Shown: one piece after another, positions 7,949 through 15,840 of the stretch
Layout of the letters: each line of letters starts with the position of its first letter
Position numbering within the stretch: the first letter of the stretch is position 1
Origin: an uncultured Roseburia sp.
Lineage (GTDB): Bacteria > Bacillota > Clostridia > Lachnospirales > Lachnospiraceae
Length of the DNA stretch: 55,589 bases
Direction: 5' to 3'
NCBI GenBank assembly: GCA_934317215.1
Contig: CAKREH010000023.1
Location: 1 to 55,589 of the forward strand
Made by a program: the position numbers and the translations under genes
Notes under the pieces: model-generated
What the model was told of the DNA's origin: nothing
The model's database searches: none
The model's input: only the letters and a program-made list of their open reading frames with translations

Positions 7949-8495
7949 TATAAATCAGGTTGATAATAATTCAGAGCATTGTGATTCTCCTAGTATAAGT
8001 GCATTGGAATTCAATCCGAGTGCCATCAACGTATCTGAAGAAATTGAAAATCTTTTGGCAGATGAATCGATATCTGAGAGTGAAAATGAGAACAAATATG
8101 CTAACAACAAAAAGGATATTTCGGAATTGTTCCAAAATTCTTATATGCATATGGATGAAGAATTCCAAAAATATCTGGAAAATTTTAATGAGTCGGTAAA
8201 GCATAATGAATATCAAAAGTTTATATTAAAAGAAAATTTTTTTGTATGTGTGATGATTATTATGTTTCTTGTTATAATTTTTCCATATTTTCTTGTAATT
8301 ATGTTTCGAACAAAAATTACTGATGCAACTGTAATTACACTGGGTATTTCATCAACGGCAGAAGTAGTGTCGTCAATTATTGTGCTGCCTAAGATAATTG
8401 CAAAGTATCTCTTTAACAAGAAAGAGGAAGATAATAAGCGGGAAATTATTTCCAATATGCAAACATATAATCATGAAAAACAAAAAAGAATGTAA
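7941..8495 (+). CDS. Two-helix membrane protein paired with the ImmA peptidase, unknown
   Basis: The 184-residue protein overlaps the peptidase gene by 8 bases, a sign of coupled translation. Residues 1-95 are polar, acidic and rich in Ser, Asn and Glu. Two hydrophobic helices lie at about 98-120 (FFVCVMIIMFLVIIFPYFLV) and 127-152, and a charged tail of about 30 residues follows. This layout recalls membrane effectors or sensors of bacterial conflict systems, but I see no firm family match. The long soluble N-terminus could be the peptidase substrate; that is inference. A terminator follows at once. Confidence 0.75.
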   Translation: MSDINQVDNNSEHCDSPSISALEFNPSAINVSEEIENLLADESISESENENKYANNKKDISELFQNSYMHMDEEFQKYLENFNESVKHNEYQKFILKENFFVCVMIIMFLVIIFPYFLVIMFRTKITDATVITLGISSTAEVVSSIIVLPKIIAKYLFNKKEEDNKREIISNMQTYNHEKQKRM

Positions 8496-8499
8496 AAGT

Positions 8500-8543
8500 A
8501 ACCCTCCTTAGACTCTATCCAAGAGAAAAAGGAGGGTTCTTTT
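8500..8543 (+). terminator. Rho-independent terminator of the ImmA cassette
   Basis: AACCCTCCTT (8500-8509) pairs with AAGGAGGGTT (8529-8538) and is followed by CTTTT. It closes the accessory block. Confidence 0.85.
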
Positions 8544-8615
8544 GAGTCTGGTCGAGGACTGATAGATAAGTAAGTAATTAATAAAGTGTTGATATGAACC
8601 GGGAAAATTCCTAGA

Positions 8616-8644
8616 TTGAATTTGTTATCATAATATGATAGAAT
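8616..8644 (+). promoter_or_regulatory. Promoter of miaB
   Basis: TTGAAT (8616-8621) and TAGAAT (8639-8644) are separated by 17 bases and lie about 75 bases upstream of the miaB start. Confidence 0.6.
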
Positions 8645-8721
8645 CACATAACATGAGTATGGAAATGGTCAGGTAAGACCATAGGAAAAAGTAATAGAAA
8701 TAGTGAGGAATTAACAGTTAT

Positions 8722-10212
8722 ATGAGTCAAAAAGTTACAACGGGAGTGCGCCCGACACTGCGCATCGCAGATAAAAAACAGATTCTGTCAACAGAACCGG
8801 AACGTCAGTATTATTTTATTGATATTGCAAGGGATTATGTGAGACAGCTTTCGGAGCAAAAAGGATCTCCCTTAACCTTTTTTACTCAAACATTCGGATG
8901 TCAGATGAATGCGAGGGACTCCGAGAAATTAGTCGGTATTTTAGAGAAGATCGGTTTTGTGGAGGAGGACTCCGAGGAAGCAGATTTTGTTATCTATAAC
9001 ACCTGTACAGTGCGAGAGAATGCCAACAATAAAGTGTACGGAAGACTGGGGTATTTAAACGGTTTCCAGAAGAAAAATCCGTTTATGATGATCGGTCTCT
9101 GTGGCTGTATGATGCAGGAACCGACGGTGGTGGAGAAGATCAAACAGAGTTACCGTTTTGTAAATCTGATTTTTGGAACACACAATATCTACAAATTTGC
9201 AGAGCTGATCGTTACAGCGTTAGAAAACAGTTTCCCGGAGCATCCATTGGGCCATGGCACATCCATGACGATCGATATCTGGAAAGATACGGACAAGATC
9301 GTTGAGGATCTTCCGGTCGAGCGGAAATACTCTTTCAAATCCGGTGTTAATATCATGTTTGGATGTAATAATTTCTGCAGTTACTGTATCGTACCTTATG
9401 TTCGAGGCAGAGAGCGGAGCAGGGAACCGAAGGAGATCATCCGTGAGGTGGAACGTCTTGCAGCAGACGGCGTGGTTGAGATTATGCTCTTAGGACAGAA
9501 TGTCAACTCTTACGGAAAAAATTTAGAGCAGCCGATGACATTTGCACAGCTTTTACAGGAAATCGAAAAGGTAGATGGCATTGAGCGTATCCGTTTTATG
9601 ACTTCCCATCCGAAGGATCTTTCCGATGATCTGATCGAGGTCATGAAAAACTCCAAAAAGATCTGCAAGCATCTGCATCTTCCATTGCAGTCCGGAAGCA
9701 GCCGTATCTTAAAGCTGATGAACCGCCGCTATGACAAAGAACATTATTTAGAACTGGTAGATAAGATCCGTACCGCAGTGCCGGATATTGCACTGACAAC
9801 GGATATTATTGTCGGATTCCCGGGTGAGACAGAGGAAGATTTTGAGGAGACCATGGATGTGGTGCGCAAAGTCCGCTACGACAGTGCGTTTACCTTTATT
9901 TATTCCAAACGTACCGGAACTCCGGCGGCAGTGATGGAAGACCAGATTTCGGAGGACGTGATCAAAGCTCGTTTTGACCGTCTGTTAAAAGAAGTACAGA
10001 TGATCTCTGCAGAAAAAGCAGGAGCACTGACCGGACAGACGCTTCCGGTTCTGATCGAAGAAAAGAACGAGCAGGATGATTCCCTTGTGACTGGAAGACT
10101 CAGCAATAACTCTGTGGTGCATCTTCCGGGAACTGAGGATATGATCGGAAAGATCGTGAATGTGAAACTGTTGGAATGCAAAGGCTTCTATTATATGGGG
10201 GAGTGTATATAA
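8722..10212 (+). CDS. miaB: tRNA-2-methylthio-N6-dimethylallyladenosine synthase MiaB
   Basis: The 496-residue radical-SAM methylthiotransferase adds a methylthio group to i6A37 of tRNAs that read U-starting codons. The N-terminal domain has the second iron-sulfur cluster cysteines C60 (TFGCQMN), C95 (YNTCTVREN) and C129 (LCGCM). The radical-SAM motif FGCNNFCSYC gives C215, C219 and C222, followed by VPYVRGRERSR. A TRAM domain fills about 430-496. A 50-residue N-terminal extension before the catalytic part is common in Clostridia. The last codons lie in the first copy of a 50-bp tandem repeat. Confidence 0.97.
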   Translation: MSQKVTTGVRPTLRIADKKQILSTEPERQYYFIDIARDYVRQLSEQKGSPLTFFTQTFGCQMNARDSEKLVGILEKIGFVEEDSEEADFVIYNTCTVRENANNKVYGRLGYLNGFQKKNPFMMIGLCGCMMQEPTVVEKIKQSYRFVNLIFGTHNIYKFAELIVTALENSFPEHPLGHGTSMTIDIWKDTDKIVEDLPVERKYSFKSGVNIMFGCNNFCSYCIVPYVRGRERSREPKEIIREVERLAADGVVEIMLLGQNVNSYGKNLEQPMTFAQLLQEIEKVDGIERIRFMTSHPKDLSDDLIEVMKNSKKICKHLHLPLQSGSSRILKLMNRRYDKEHYLELVDKIRTAVPDIALTTDIIVGFPGETEEDFEETMDVVRKVRYDSAFTFIYSKRTGTPAAVMEDQISEDVIKARFDRLLKEVQMISAEKAGALTGQTLPVLIEEKNEQDDSLVTGRLSNNSVVHLPGTEDMIGKIVNVKLLECKGFYYMGECI

Positions 10213-10352
10213 AAACCTGAAAGGAAGCCTTTGGCTTCTATTATATGGGGGAGTGCATATAAAAACCTGAAAGAAAGCCTTTGGCTTCTATTATATGGGG
10301 GAGTGTATATAAAATCATAAAAAGAAGCCTTTGGCTTCTATTACATGGGCGA
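10181..10352 (+). repeat. 50-bp tandem repeat derived from the miaB 3' end (3.4 copies)
   Basis: The motif GGCTTCTATTATATGGGG starts at 10183, 10233, 10283 and, with changes, at 10333, so the period is exactly 50 bases. The first copy codes the MiaB C-terminus. Each junction carries GAAGCC-TTT-GGCTTC or a close variant, a small hairpin, and each copy has a GGGGGAG ribosome-site-like core. The last, diverged copy ends at the start of the next gene and supplies its leader. There are no spacers, so this is not a CRISPR. Confidence 0.95.
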
Positions 10353-10358
10353 GCAAGA

Positions 10359-10727
10359 ATGAAGAAAAAAGATATTATTTTCTTAATGATAGTTTTCATC
10401 GGTCTGGCAGGGATTGCGGCAGGATTTTATCTGACACACCAGGATACCGGGGCAAGTGTGGAAGTCACGGTAGATGGAAAAATCTATGGAACCTACCCGC
10501 TTGATAAGGATGAGGAGATTTCAATCCAGAAAGACGGGAAAACAACGAATCTGCTTGTGATCAGAGATGGAAAAGCGGATGTGACAGAGGCGGACTGCCC
10601 GGACAAGCTCTGCGTGCACCAGAAAGCTATTTCAAAAACAAATGAAACGATCGTCTGTCTCCCAAACAAGGTAGTGGTGCAGGTGATTGGTGCAGGAGAA
10701 AGTGAGTTGGATTCCATTGCGAGATAA
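10359..10727 (+). CDS. NusG domain II-containing membrane-anchored protein
   Basis: ATG 10359 gives a 122-residue protein: a lysine-rich start, a membrane helix at about 6-25 (IIFLMIVFIGLAGIAAGFYL), then an extracytoplasmic NusG-II-like beta domain with KIYGTYPLDKDEEI and a cysteine pair in ADCPDKLCVHQ. Proteins of this kind sit next to Gx transporters in many Firmicutes, as here. An in-frame start at 10281 would add 26 residues read from the tandem repeat, which look like noise. The ribosome site GGGCGAG is weak and comes from the degenerate repeat copy. Confidence 0.85.
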   Translation: MKKKDIIFLMIVFIGLAGIAAGFYLTHQDTGASVEVTVDGKIYGTYPLDKDEEISIQKDGKTTNLLVIRDGKADVTEADCPDKLCVHQKAISKTNETIVCLPNKVVVQVIGAGESELDSIAR

Positions 10728-11217
10728 GAAAAGAACAGCATATTTAGGCGTATATCTGGCACTGGCGCTGATCTGCAGCTATGTGGAGTCGCTGATTCCA
10801 TTTTATTTTGGAATACCGGGTGTGAAGTTAGGACTGACGAACATTGTTGTAGTGCTGATGCTTTATTGCGTTGGTACAAAGGAGGCACTGGCAGTCTCTG
10901 CACTGCGCATTGTGCTCGCAGGTTTTATGTTTGGAAATATGTTCAGCATTTTATACAGCTTGGCGGGGGGACTGCTCAGCTTTTTTATGATGTATCTGTT
11001 GAAAAGAACAAAATGGTTCGGTGTTTTGCCTGTCAGCGTGAGTGGTGGTATTTTTCATAATGTCGGGCAGCTTATTGTGGCGGCATATGTTGTCGAAAAT
11101 TATAATATTTTTTATTATATGCCGGTACTTTTATTTGCCGGGGCACTGACCGGGTTTCTGATCGGCATTGCGGCACAGGAAATGATAAAACGGATTGGAA
11201 ACCGGATGGTAAATTAA
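10702..11217 (+). CDS. Gx transporter family membrane protein
   Basis: This 171-residue polytopic protein overlaps the upstream gene by 26 bases. About five membrane helices are visible, with YVESLIPFYFGIPGVKLGLT near the start and a Gly-rich helix, FGNMFSILYSLAGGLLSFF. This matches the Gx transporter family (PF07456), formerly called heptaprenyl diphosphate synthase component I; the substrate is not settled and a vitamin or precursor is likely. The start is uncertain: GTG 10702 lies 3 bases after AGGAG, while TTG 10687 and TTG 10717 are alternatives. Confidence 0.8.
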   Translation: MSWIPLRDKKRTAYLGVYLALALICSYVESLIPFYFGIPGVKLGLTNIVVVLMLYCVGTKEALAVSALRIVLAGFMFGNMFSILYSLAGGLLSFFMMYLLKRTKWFGVLPVSVSGGIFHNVGQLIVAAYVVENYNIFYYMPVLLFAGALTGFLIGIAAQEMIKRIGNRMVN

Positions 11218-11267
11218 AGCCTGCTGCCCATACGGTAAGTGTGGATAGCAGCATGAGGAGGATTAAC

Positions 11268-11879
11268 ATGTATTCATACATCAAAGGCATTTTGACAGAT
11301 ATGGACGAGGAGAGTATCGTGGTGGAGACCGGTGGGATCGGCTATCATATTTACACGACCGGGCAGACATTCCGGTATCTGCCTTCTGTCGGGGAAGAGA
11401 TAAAAGTATATACTTATCTGCATGTCAGGGAAGATGCCATGCTGCTTTTTGGATTTCTGACCAAAGATGAATTGAAAATCTACAAGCTGCTTTTGGGTGT
11501 CAGCGGGATCGGACCGAAAGGCGCGCTTGCGATCCTGTCCGTGATGACGACCGATGATCTCAGGTTTGCAGTCCTTGGTGATGACGCAAAGGCAATCGCA
11601 AAGGCACCGGGCGTCGGTGCAAAGACGGCGCAGAGACTGATCCTGGAATTAAAAGATAAGCTGAGCTTAGAGGATGCGTTTGAACAGAAATATGAAAAGA
11701 CGGGTGTGTCATCAGATAATCATGCCAGTGGCACAAAAAATGAGGCGGTACAGGCTTTAGTTGCGCTTGGCTACTCATCCTCTGAGGCACTTCGTGCATT
11801 AAACGGCATTGAAATTACCGAAGAGACGGACGTAGAAGAAATATTAAAGATGGCATTGAAGAATATGGCATTTTTATAG
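11268..11879 (+). CDS. ruvA: Holliday junction branch migration protein RuvA
   Basis: The 203-residue protein begins MYSYIKGILTDMDEESIVVE after a clear GAGGAGG, so ATG 11268 is chosen over 11241. It has the N-terminal OB domain, helix-hairpin-helix segments (LLGVSGIGPKGALAIL and APGVGAKTAQRLILELK) and a C-terminal UBA-like domain (EAVQALVALGYSSSEALRAL) that contacts RuvB. A RuvA tetramer holds the four-way junction while RuvB drives branch migration. ruvB begins 19 bases later. Confidence 0.97.
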   Translation: MYSYIKGILTDMDEESIVVETGGIGYHIYTTGQTFRYLPSVGEEIKVYTYLHVREDAMLLFGFLTKDELKIYKLLLGVSGIGPKGALAILSVMTTDDLRFAVLGDDAKAIAKAPGVGAKTAQRLILELKDKLSLEDAFEQKYEKTGVSSDNHASGTKNEAVQALVALGYSSSEALRALNGIEITEETDVEEILKMALKNMAFL

Positions 11880-11898
11880 AAATGTGGTGAAAAGTTAA

Positions 11899-12891
11899 AT
11901 GGAAAAAAGAGTCATTTCCACGCAGGTGCAGGAAGAGGATATTAAAATCGAAAAAAGCCTGCGTCCGCAGACGCTTGATGATTATATCGGACAGCAGAAA
12001 GCAAAGGAAAATTTAAAAGTATATATTGAAGCCGCAAAACAGAGAGGAGAGTCCTTAGATCATGTACTTTTCTATGGTCCGCCTGGACTTGGAAAGACAA
12101 CTCTTGCGGGAATCATTGCAAATGAGATGGGGACACATCTTAAGGTGACAAGTGGTCCTGCAATTGGAAAACCAGGCGAAATGGCAGCTATCTTAAGCAA
12201 TCTGCAGGAGGGGGATGTCCTGTTTGTGGATGAGATACACAGGTTAAACCGTCAGGTGGAGGAAGTTTTATATCCGGCGATGGAAGACTATGTGATTGAT
12301 ATTATGATCGGAAAAGGTGCGACCGCACGCGCAATCCGTCTGGATCTGCCGAAATTTACACTGGTTGGTGCAACCACAAGAGCGGGACTTTTGTCTGCAC
12401 CGCTTCGTGACCGTTTTGGTGTGGTACATCATCTGGAATTTTATACGGTGGAAGAATTAAAGACGATCATCCTTCATTCTGCCAAAACACTTGGCGTTGA
12501 GATTGATGAGGAAGGTGCATTTGAACTTGCAAGGCGTTCCCGCGGAACACCGCGACTTGCAAACCGTCTGTTGAAACGTGTCAGGGATTTTGCAGAAGTG
12601 AAATACGATGGAAAAATATCAAAAGAAGTTGCATCTTTTGCACTTGATCTTTTGGAAGTTGATAAGATGGGACTCGATCAGAATGACCGTAATATTTTAA
12701 AAATCATGATCGAAAAGTTTTCTGGCGGACCGGTGGGACTTGATACGTTAGCGGCGGCGATCGGCGAGGATTCCGGGACGATTGAGGATGTGTATGAACC
12801 ATATCTGGTCAAGAATGGATTTATCAACCGCACGCCGAAAGGACGCGTGGTAACCGATTTTGCATACCAGCATTTCGGATTGACAAAATAG
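11899..12891 (+). CDS. ruvB: Holliday junction branch migration ATPase RuvB
   Basis: The 330-residue AAA+ motor has Walker A GPPGLGKTT at 60-68, Walker B LFVDEIH with D111 and E112, sensor 1 VGATTRAG and the arginine-finger stretch APLRDRFG. A winged-helix domain ends the protein. RuvB hexamers pump DNA through the RuvA-bound junction. The ribosome site is weak (GGTGA), which fits translation coupled to ruvA. Confidence 0.98.
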   Translation: MEKRVISTQVQEEDIKIEKSLRPQTLDDYIGQQKAKENLKVYIEAAKQRGESLDHVLFYGPPGLGKTTLAGIIANEMGTHLKVTSGPAIGKPGEMAAILSNLQEGDVLFVDEIHRLNRQVEEVLYPAMEDYVIDIMIGKGATARAIRLDLPKFTLVGATTRAGLLSAPLRDRFGVVHHLEFYTVEELKTIILHSAKTLGVEIDEEGAFELARRSRGTPRLANRLLKRVRDFAEVKYDGKISKEVASFALDLLEVDKMGLDQNDRNILKIMIEKFSGGPVGLDTLAAAIGEDSGTIEDVYEPYLVKNGFINRTPKGRVVTDFAYQHFGLTK

Positions 12892-12920
12892 TTGATTTTA
12901 GCTAAGAATGTCATTATAAT
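12892..12920 (+). promoter_or_regulatory. Promoter of zapA
   Basis: TTGATT (12892-12897) and TATAAT (12915-12920) have a 17-base spacer, so zapA can be transcribed apart from ruvAB. Confidence 0.7.
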
Positions 12921-12985
12921 ATACCATATATTGTGATGGCTGATAAAAACAGCAGGAAATGGCAGCGGACCGGAGGGGAAGATAA

Positions 12986-13456
12986 ATGGCAGAAAAAACA
13001 AGCGCTGAAGTAGTGATCGGTGGAAAAGTATATACATTGAGCGGGTACGAGAGTGAGGAATATCTTCAGAAGGTTGCGGGCTATATCAATGGAAAATTAA
13101 ATGAATTTAACAGTATAGAAGGATATCAGAGATTTCCCGCTGACATGAAGGCAACTTTATTAGAGCTTAACATTGCAGATGATTATTTTAAGGCAAAAGC
13201 CCAGGCAGAAAAATTAGAGCACGAGATTGAAGCTAAAGAAAAAGAGATTTATAATCTCAAGCACGACCTGATTGCAGAACAGATCCAGTCAGAAAATGAT
13301 AAGGAGGAGCTCAAGCGGTTAGATGAGGAGAATCGTAAACTGATATCAGAAAAAGAGGATTTAGAGGCATCATTAGATGAGTTTCTGCTGAGCGAGCCTG
13401 CAAAAGAAGATATCTTAAAAAAAGGTGAAACAAAACAGGAAGATACAACGGATTAA
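12986..13456 (+). CDS. zapA: Cell division protein ZapA
   Basis: This 156-residue protein begins after GGAGGGGAAG. Residues 1-75 form the ZapA head domain (VVIGGKVYTLSGYESEEYLQ, then VAGYINGKLNE), which binds FtsZ and bundles filaments at the Z ring. A coiled coil fills about 70-130. The acidic C-terminus is longer than in E. coli ZapA but normal for Clostridia. It is followed by a stem-loop and then the U32 peptidase, a usual arrangement in Lachnospiraceae. Confidence 0.9.
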   Translation: MAEKTSAEVVIGGKVYTLSGYESEEYLQKVAGYINGKLNEFNSIEGYQRFPADMKATLLELNIADDYFKAKAQAEKLEHEIEAKEKEIYNLKHDLIAEQIQSENDKEELKRLDEENRKLISEKEDLEASLDEFLLSEPAKEDILKKGETKQEDTTD

Positions 13457-13504
13457 TAACAGAGGATACCTGTGGCAGAGGGCTGCCATACAGGAAAAGT
13501 GAGG

Positions 13505-13535
13505 GGACGGAGAGGTTATTTTCGTCCTTTTATGT
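13505..13535 (+). terminator. Weak terminator between zapA and the U32 gene
   Basis: GGACG (13505-13509) pairs with CGTCC (13523-13527) and is followed by TTTTATGTTTTT. The short stem suggests partial termination. Confidence 0.5.
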
Positions 13536-13556
13536 TTTTGATGGAGAGAAATCGGA

Positions 13557-15836
13557 ATGAACAGTAACAAACGATATCAGAATATAGAATTATTAGCACC
13601 GGCAGGCTCTATGGAAACCTTTCGGGCTGTGATACATGCAGGTGCAGATGCAGTTTATCTCGGCGGAGGCAGATTCGGTGCACGCGCCTACGCAAATAAT
13701 TTCACCGAAGAAGAGCTGCTCTCGGCAATCGACTATGCGCATATCCATGGAAGAAAAGTGTATCTTACGGTAAATACCTTGTTTAAGGAACGTGAACTGA
13801 CAGAGGAATTATATTCGTATCTGCTGCCATATTATGAGCAGGGATTAGATGCGGTCATTATTCAGGATATGGGTGCTTTCCGGCTGATACGGGAGGTATT
13901 TCCGGGACTTTCCATACATACGAGTACACAGATGACAGTGACAAACCGTTACGGTGCCATGATGATGAAAGAGATGGGGGCAGACCGTGTTGTGACTGCA
14001 AGGGAGATGTCCCTTGCGGAGATACGTGATATCAAAGAACATGTGGATATTGAGATCGAGAGTTTTGTCCACGGGGCACTCTGTTACTGTTATTCCGGTC
14101 AGTGTCTGCTCAGCAGCATGTTAGGAGGACGCAGCGGAAACCGCGGCAGATGTGCACAGCCGTGCCGTCTTTCCTATGAAGTTTTTGATGAGAAGAAACG
14201 TCCGGTAAAGACAGGAAAAAAAGACAGGGACATCTACATTTTGAGCCCAAAAGACCTGTGCACGGTATCCATGATTCCGGAGCTGATCGAAAATGGCGTG
14301 GATTCCTTTAAAATTGAGGGAAGGATGAAACAGGCGGAATATGCCGCGGGTGTGGTTTCGATTTACCGCAAATATATTGATCGTTATATCAATGCTTGTC
14401 TGTGCACGGGCGAGGCGGCTGCCAAAAAAGATTTTAAAGTAGCAAAAGAAGATATGCAGCATCTTTATGATTTTGGAAACCGCAGTGGATTTACGGACGG
14501 ATATTATAAGAGACACAATGGCAGAGAGATGATCACGCTCGATAAGCCATCTCATACAAAAGGAAATGAAGTACTCTGGGAAGAGATCAAAGAACAGTAT
14601 GTCCGCACTGAAAAAAAAGAAAAAATCAATGGAACCTTAAGATTAAAAAAAGATTTTCCTGCTAAACTGGAGATCGTATTGAACGATATCAGGGTTTCTG
14701 TGGATGGAGATGTAGTACAGGCGGCATTGAAACAGCCGCTTGCAGAAGAAAAAGTAGCTGCAAGTATAAAAAAGACCGGAAATACACCGTATGAGTTTGC
14801 AGAACTTGAAATAGATATGGATGATGATATTTTCCTTCCGGTACAGGCATTAAATGTGCTGCGGAGAAATGCACTTGAACGGTTGAACGAGGCATTGACC
14901 GCACCTATGCGAAGAATGGAAACTGCGCAAAAAAAAGAAAATGTGCAGGAAACAGTATCTGTGAAAAAAGAAAGACAGACAGAGAAAGGCAGCGTAACGC
15001 CGTATCTTTCCGTTTCTATTGAAAATCGTTCCTGTATCACACTTTTGCTCGATGCATCTTATGTAGATGCCATCTATCTCGACAGCAGCTGCTATACCAG
15101 GGAAAATCTTTTTACAGCATTAAAAGAAGATGTAAGCCGTATCCATTCGGCAAAGAAAAAGGCGTATTATATCATGCCGGCGGTATTCCGGCTGTCTTCA
15201 CTTTTATTTTATGAAAAAAATCTGTCAGAGCTGAAACAGGTGGGAGTGGACGGATTTGTGGTAAAGAGTTATGATGAACTTTCCTTTGTTCAGGGGAAGA
15301 TGACAGATGTAGAGATTATTGCAGACCACAATCTGTATACATGGAATTCTTATGCGAAAAGACAATTACAGGATGCAGAGGTAGTGCATGATACAGTTCC
15401 ACTTGAGCTGAACCGGAAAGAACTGCAGGGCAGGGACAATACGGACAGTGAGATCATTCTCTATGGTAATCTGCCGTTAATGGTGTCTGCACAGTGTGTA
15501 CATGCAAATACAAAAGCAGCGAATGGCTGTGATAAAATGCGGACGGTTTCCTGGTTAAAAGACCGTTATGGAAAATATTTCCCGGTCAAAAATAACTGTA
15601 CGGAGTGTTATAATACGATTTATAATACGACACCACTGATTTTGTTCCAGTATCGGGATGAATTAGAGCGAATGGGAATCCACGCGTACCGGATCAGTTT
15701 TACAACAGAGCAGGAAACACAGGTAAAACAGATTTTGGGGTTATATGAAAAAGTATTTTTAAATGGAGAAAACAGTCTGCAGGAACTGTATATGGGTGAA
15801 TATACCGGTGGACATTATAAACGAGGAGTAGAATAA
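13557..15836 (+). CDS. U32 family peptidase / RlhA-TrhP-type RNA hydroxylation protein
   Basis: The 759-residue protein opens with ELLAPAGSMETFRAVIHAGA, the U32 signature, and has the VHGALCYCYSGQCLLSS block with GNRGRCAQPCR near residues 170-205, whose cysteines probably bind iron. Characterised relatives hydroxylate rRNA (RlhA) or tRNA (TrhP) in E. coli; peptidase activity is only named by family. A DUF3656-like middle and a C-terminal repeat of U32-like sequence, with CTECYNT near 687, make this the long form typical of Clostridia. It lies 4 bases from the next gene. Confidence 0.88.
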   Translation: MNSNKRYQNIELLAPAGSMETFRAVIHAGADAVYLGGGRFGARAYANNFTEEELLSAIDYAHIHGRKVYLTVNTLFKERELTEELYSYLLPYYEQGLDAVIIQDMGAFRLIREVFPGLSIHTSTQMTVTNRYGAMMMKEMGADRVVTAREMSLAEIRDIKEHVDIEIESFVHGALCYCYSGQCLLSSMLGGRSGNRGRCAQPCRLSYEVFDEKKRPVKTGKKDRDIYILSPKDLCTVSMIPELIENGVDSFKIEGRMKQAEYAAGVVSIYRKYIDRYINACLCTGEAAAKKDFKVAKEDMQHLYDFGNRSGFTDGYYKRHNGREMITLDKPSHTKGNEVLWEEIKEQYVRTEKKEKINGTLRLKKDFPAKLEIVLNDIRVSVDGDVVQAALKQPLAEEKVAASIKKTGNTPYEFAELEIDMDDDIFLPVQALNVLRRNALERLNEALTAPMRRMETAQKKENVQETVSVKKERQTEKGSVTPYLSVSIENRSCITLLLDASYVDAIYLDSSCYTRENLFTALKEDVSRIHSAKKKAYYIMPAVFRLSSLLFYEKNLSELKQVGVDGFVVKSYDELSFVQGKMTDVEIIADHNLYTWNSYAKRQLQDAEVVHDTVPLELNRKELQGRDNTDSEIILYGNLPLMVSAQCVHANTKAANGCDKMRTVSWLKDRYGKYFPVKNNCTECYNTIYNTTPLILFQYRDELERMGIHAYRISFTTEQETQVKQILGLYEKVFLNGENSLQELYMGEYTGGHYKRGVE

Positions 15837-15840
15837 CGGT

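Noticed and set aside
10181..10352. CRISPR-like array
   Set aside because: Units are contiguous at 50 bases with no unique spacers, and the first is the miaB coding end.
10281..10358. N-terminal extension of the NusG domain II protein
   Set aside because: The extra 26 residues are read from the tandem repeat in a shifted frame; ATG 10359 starts a normal membrane anchor.
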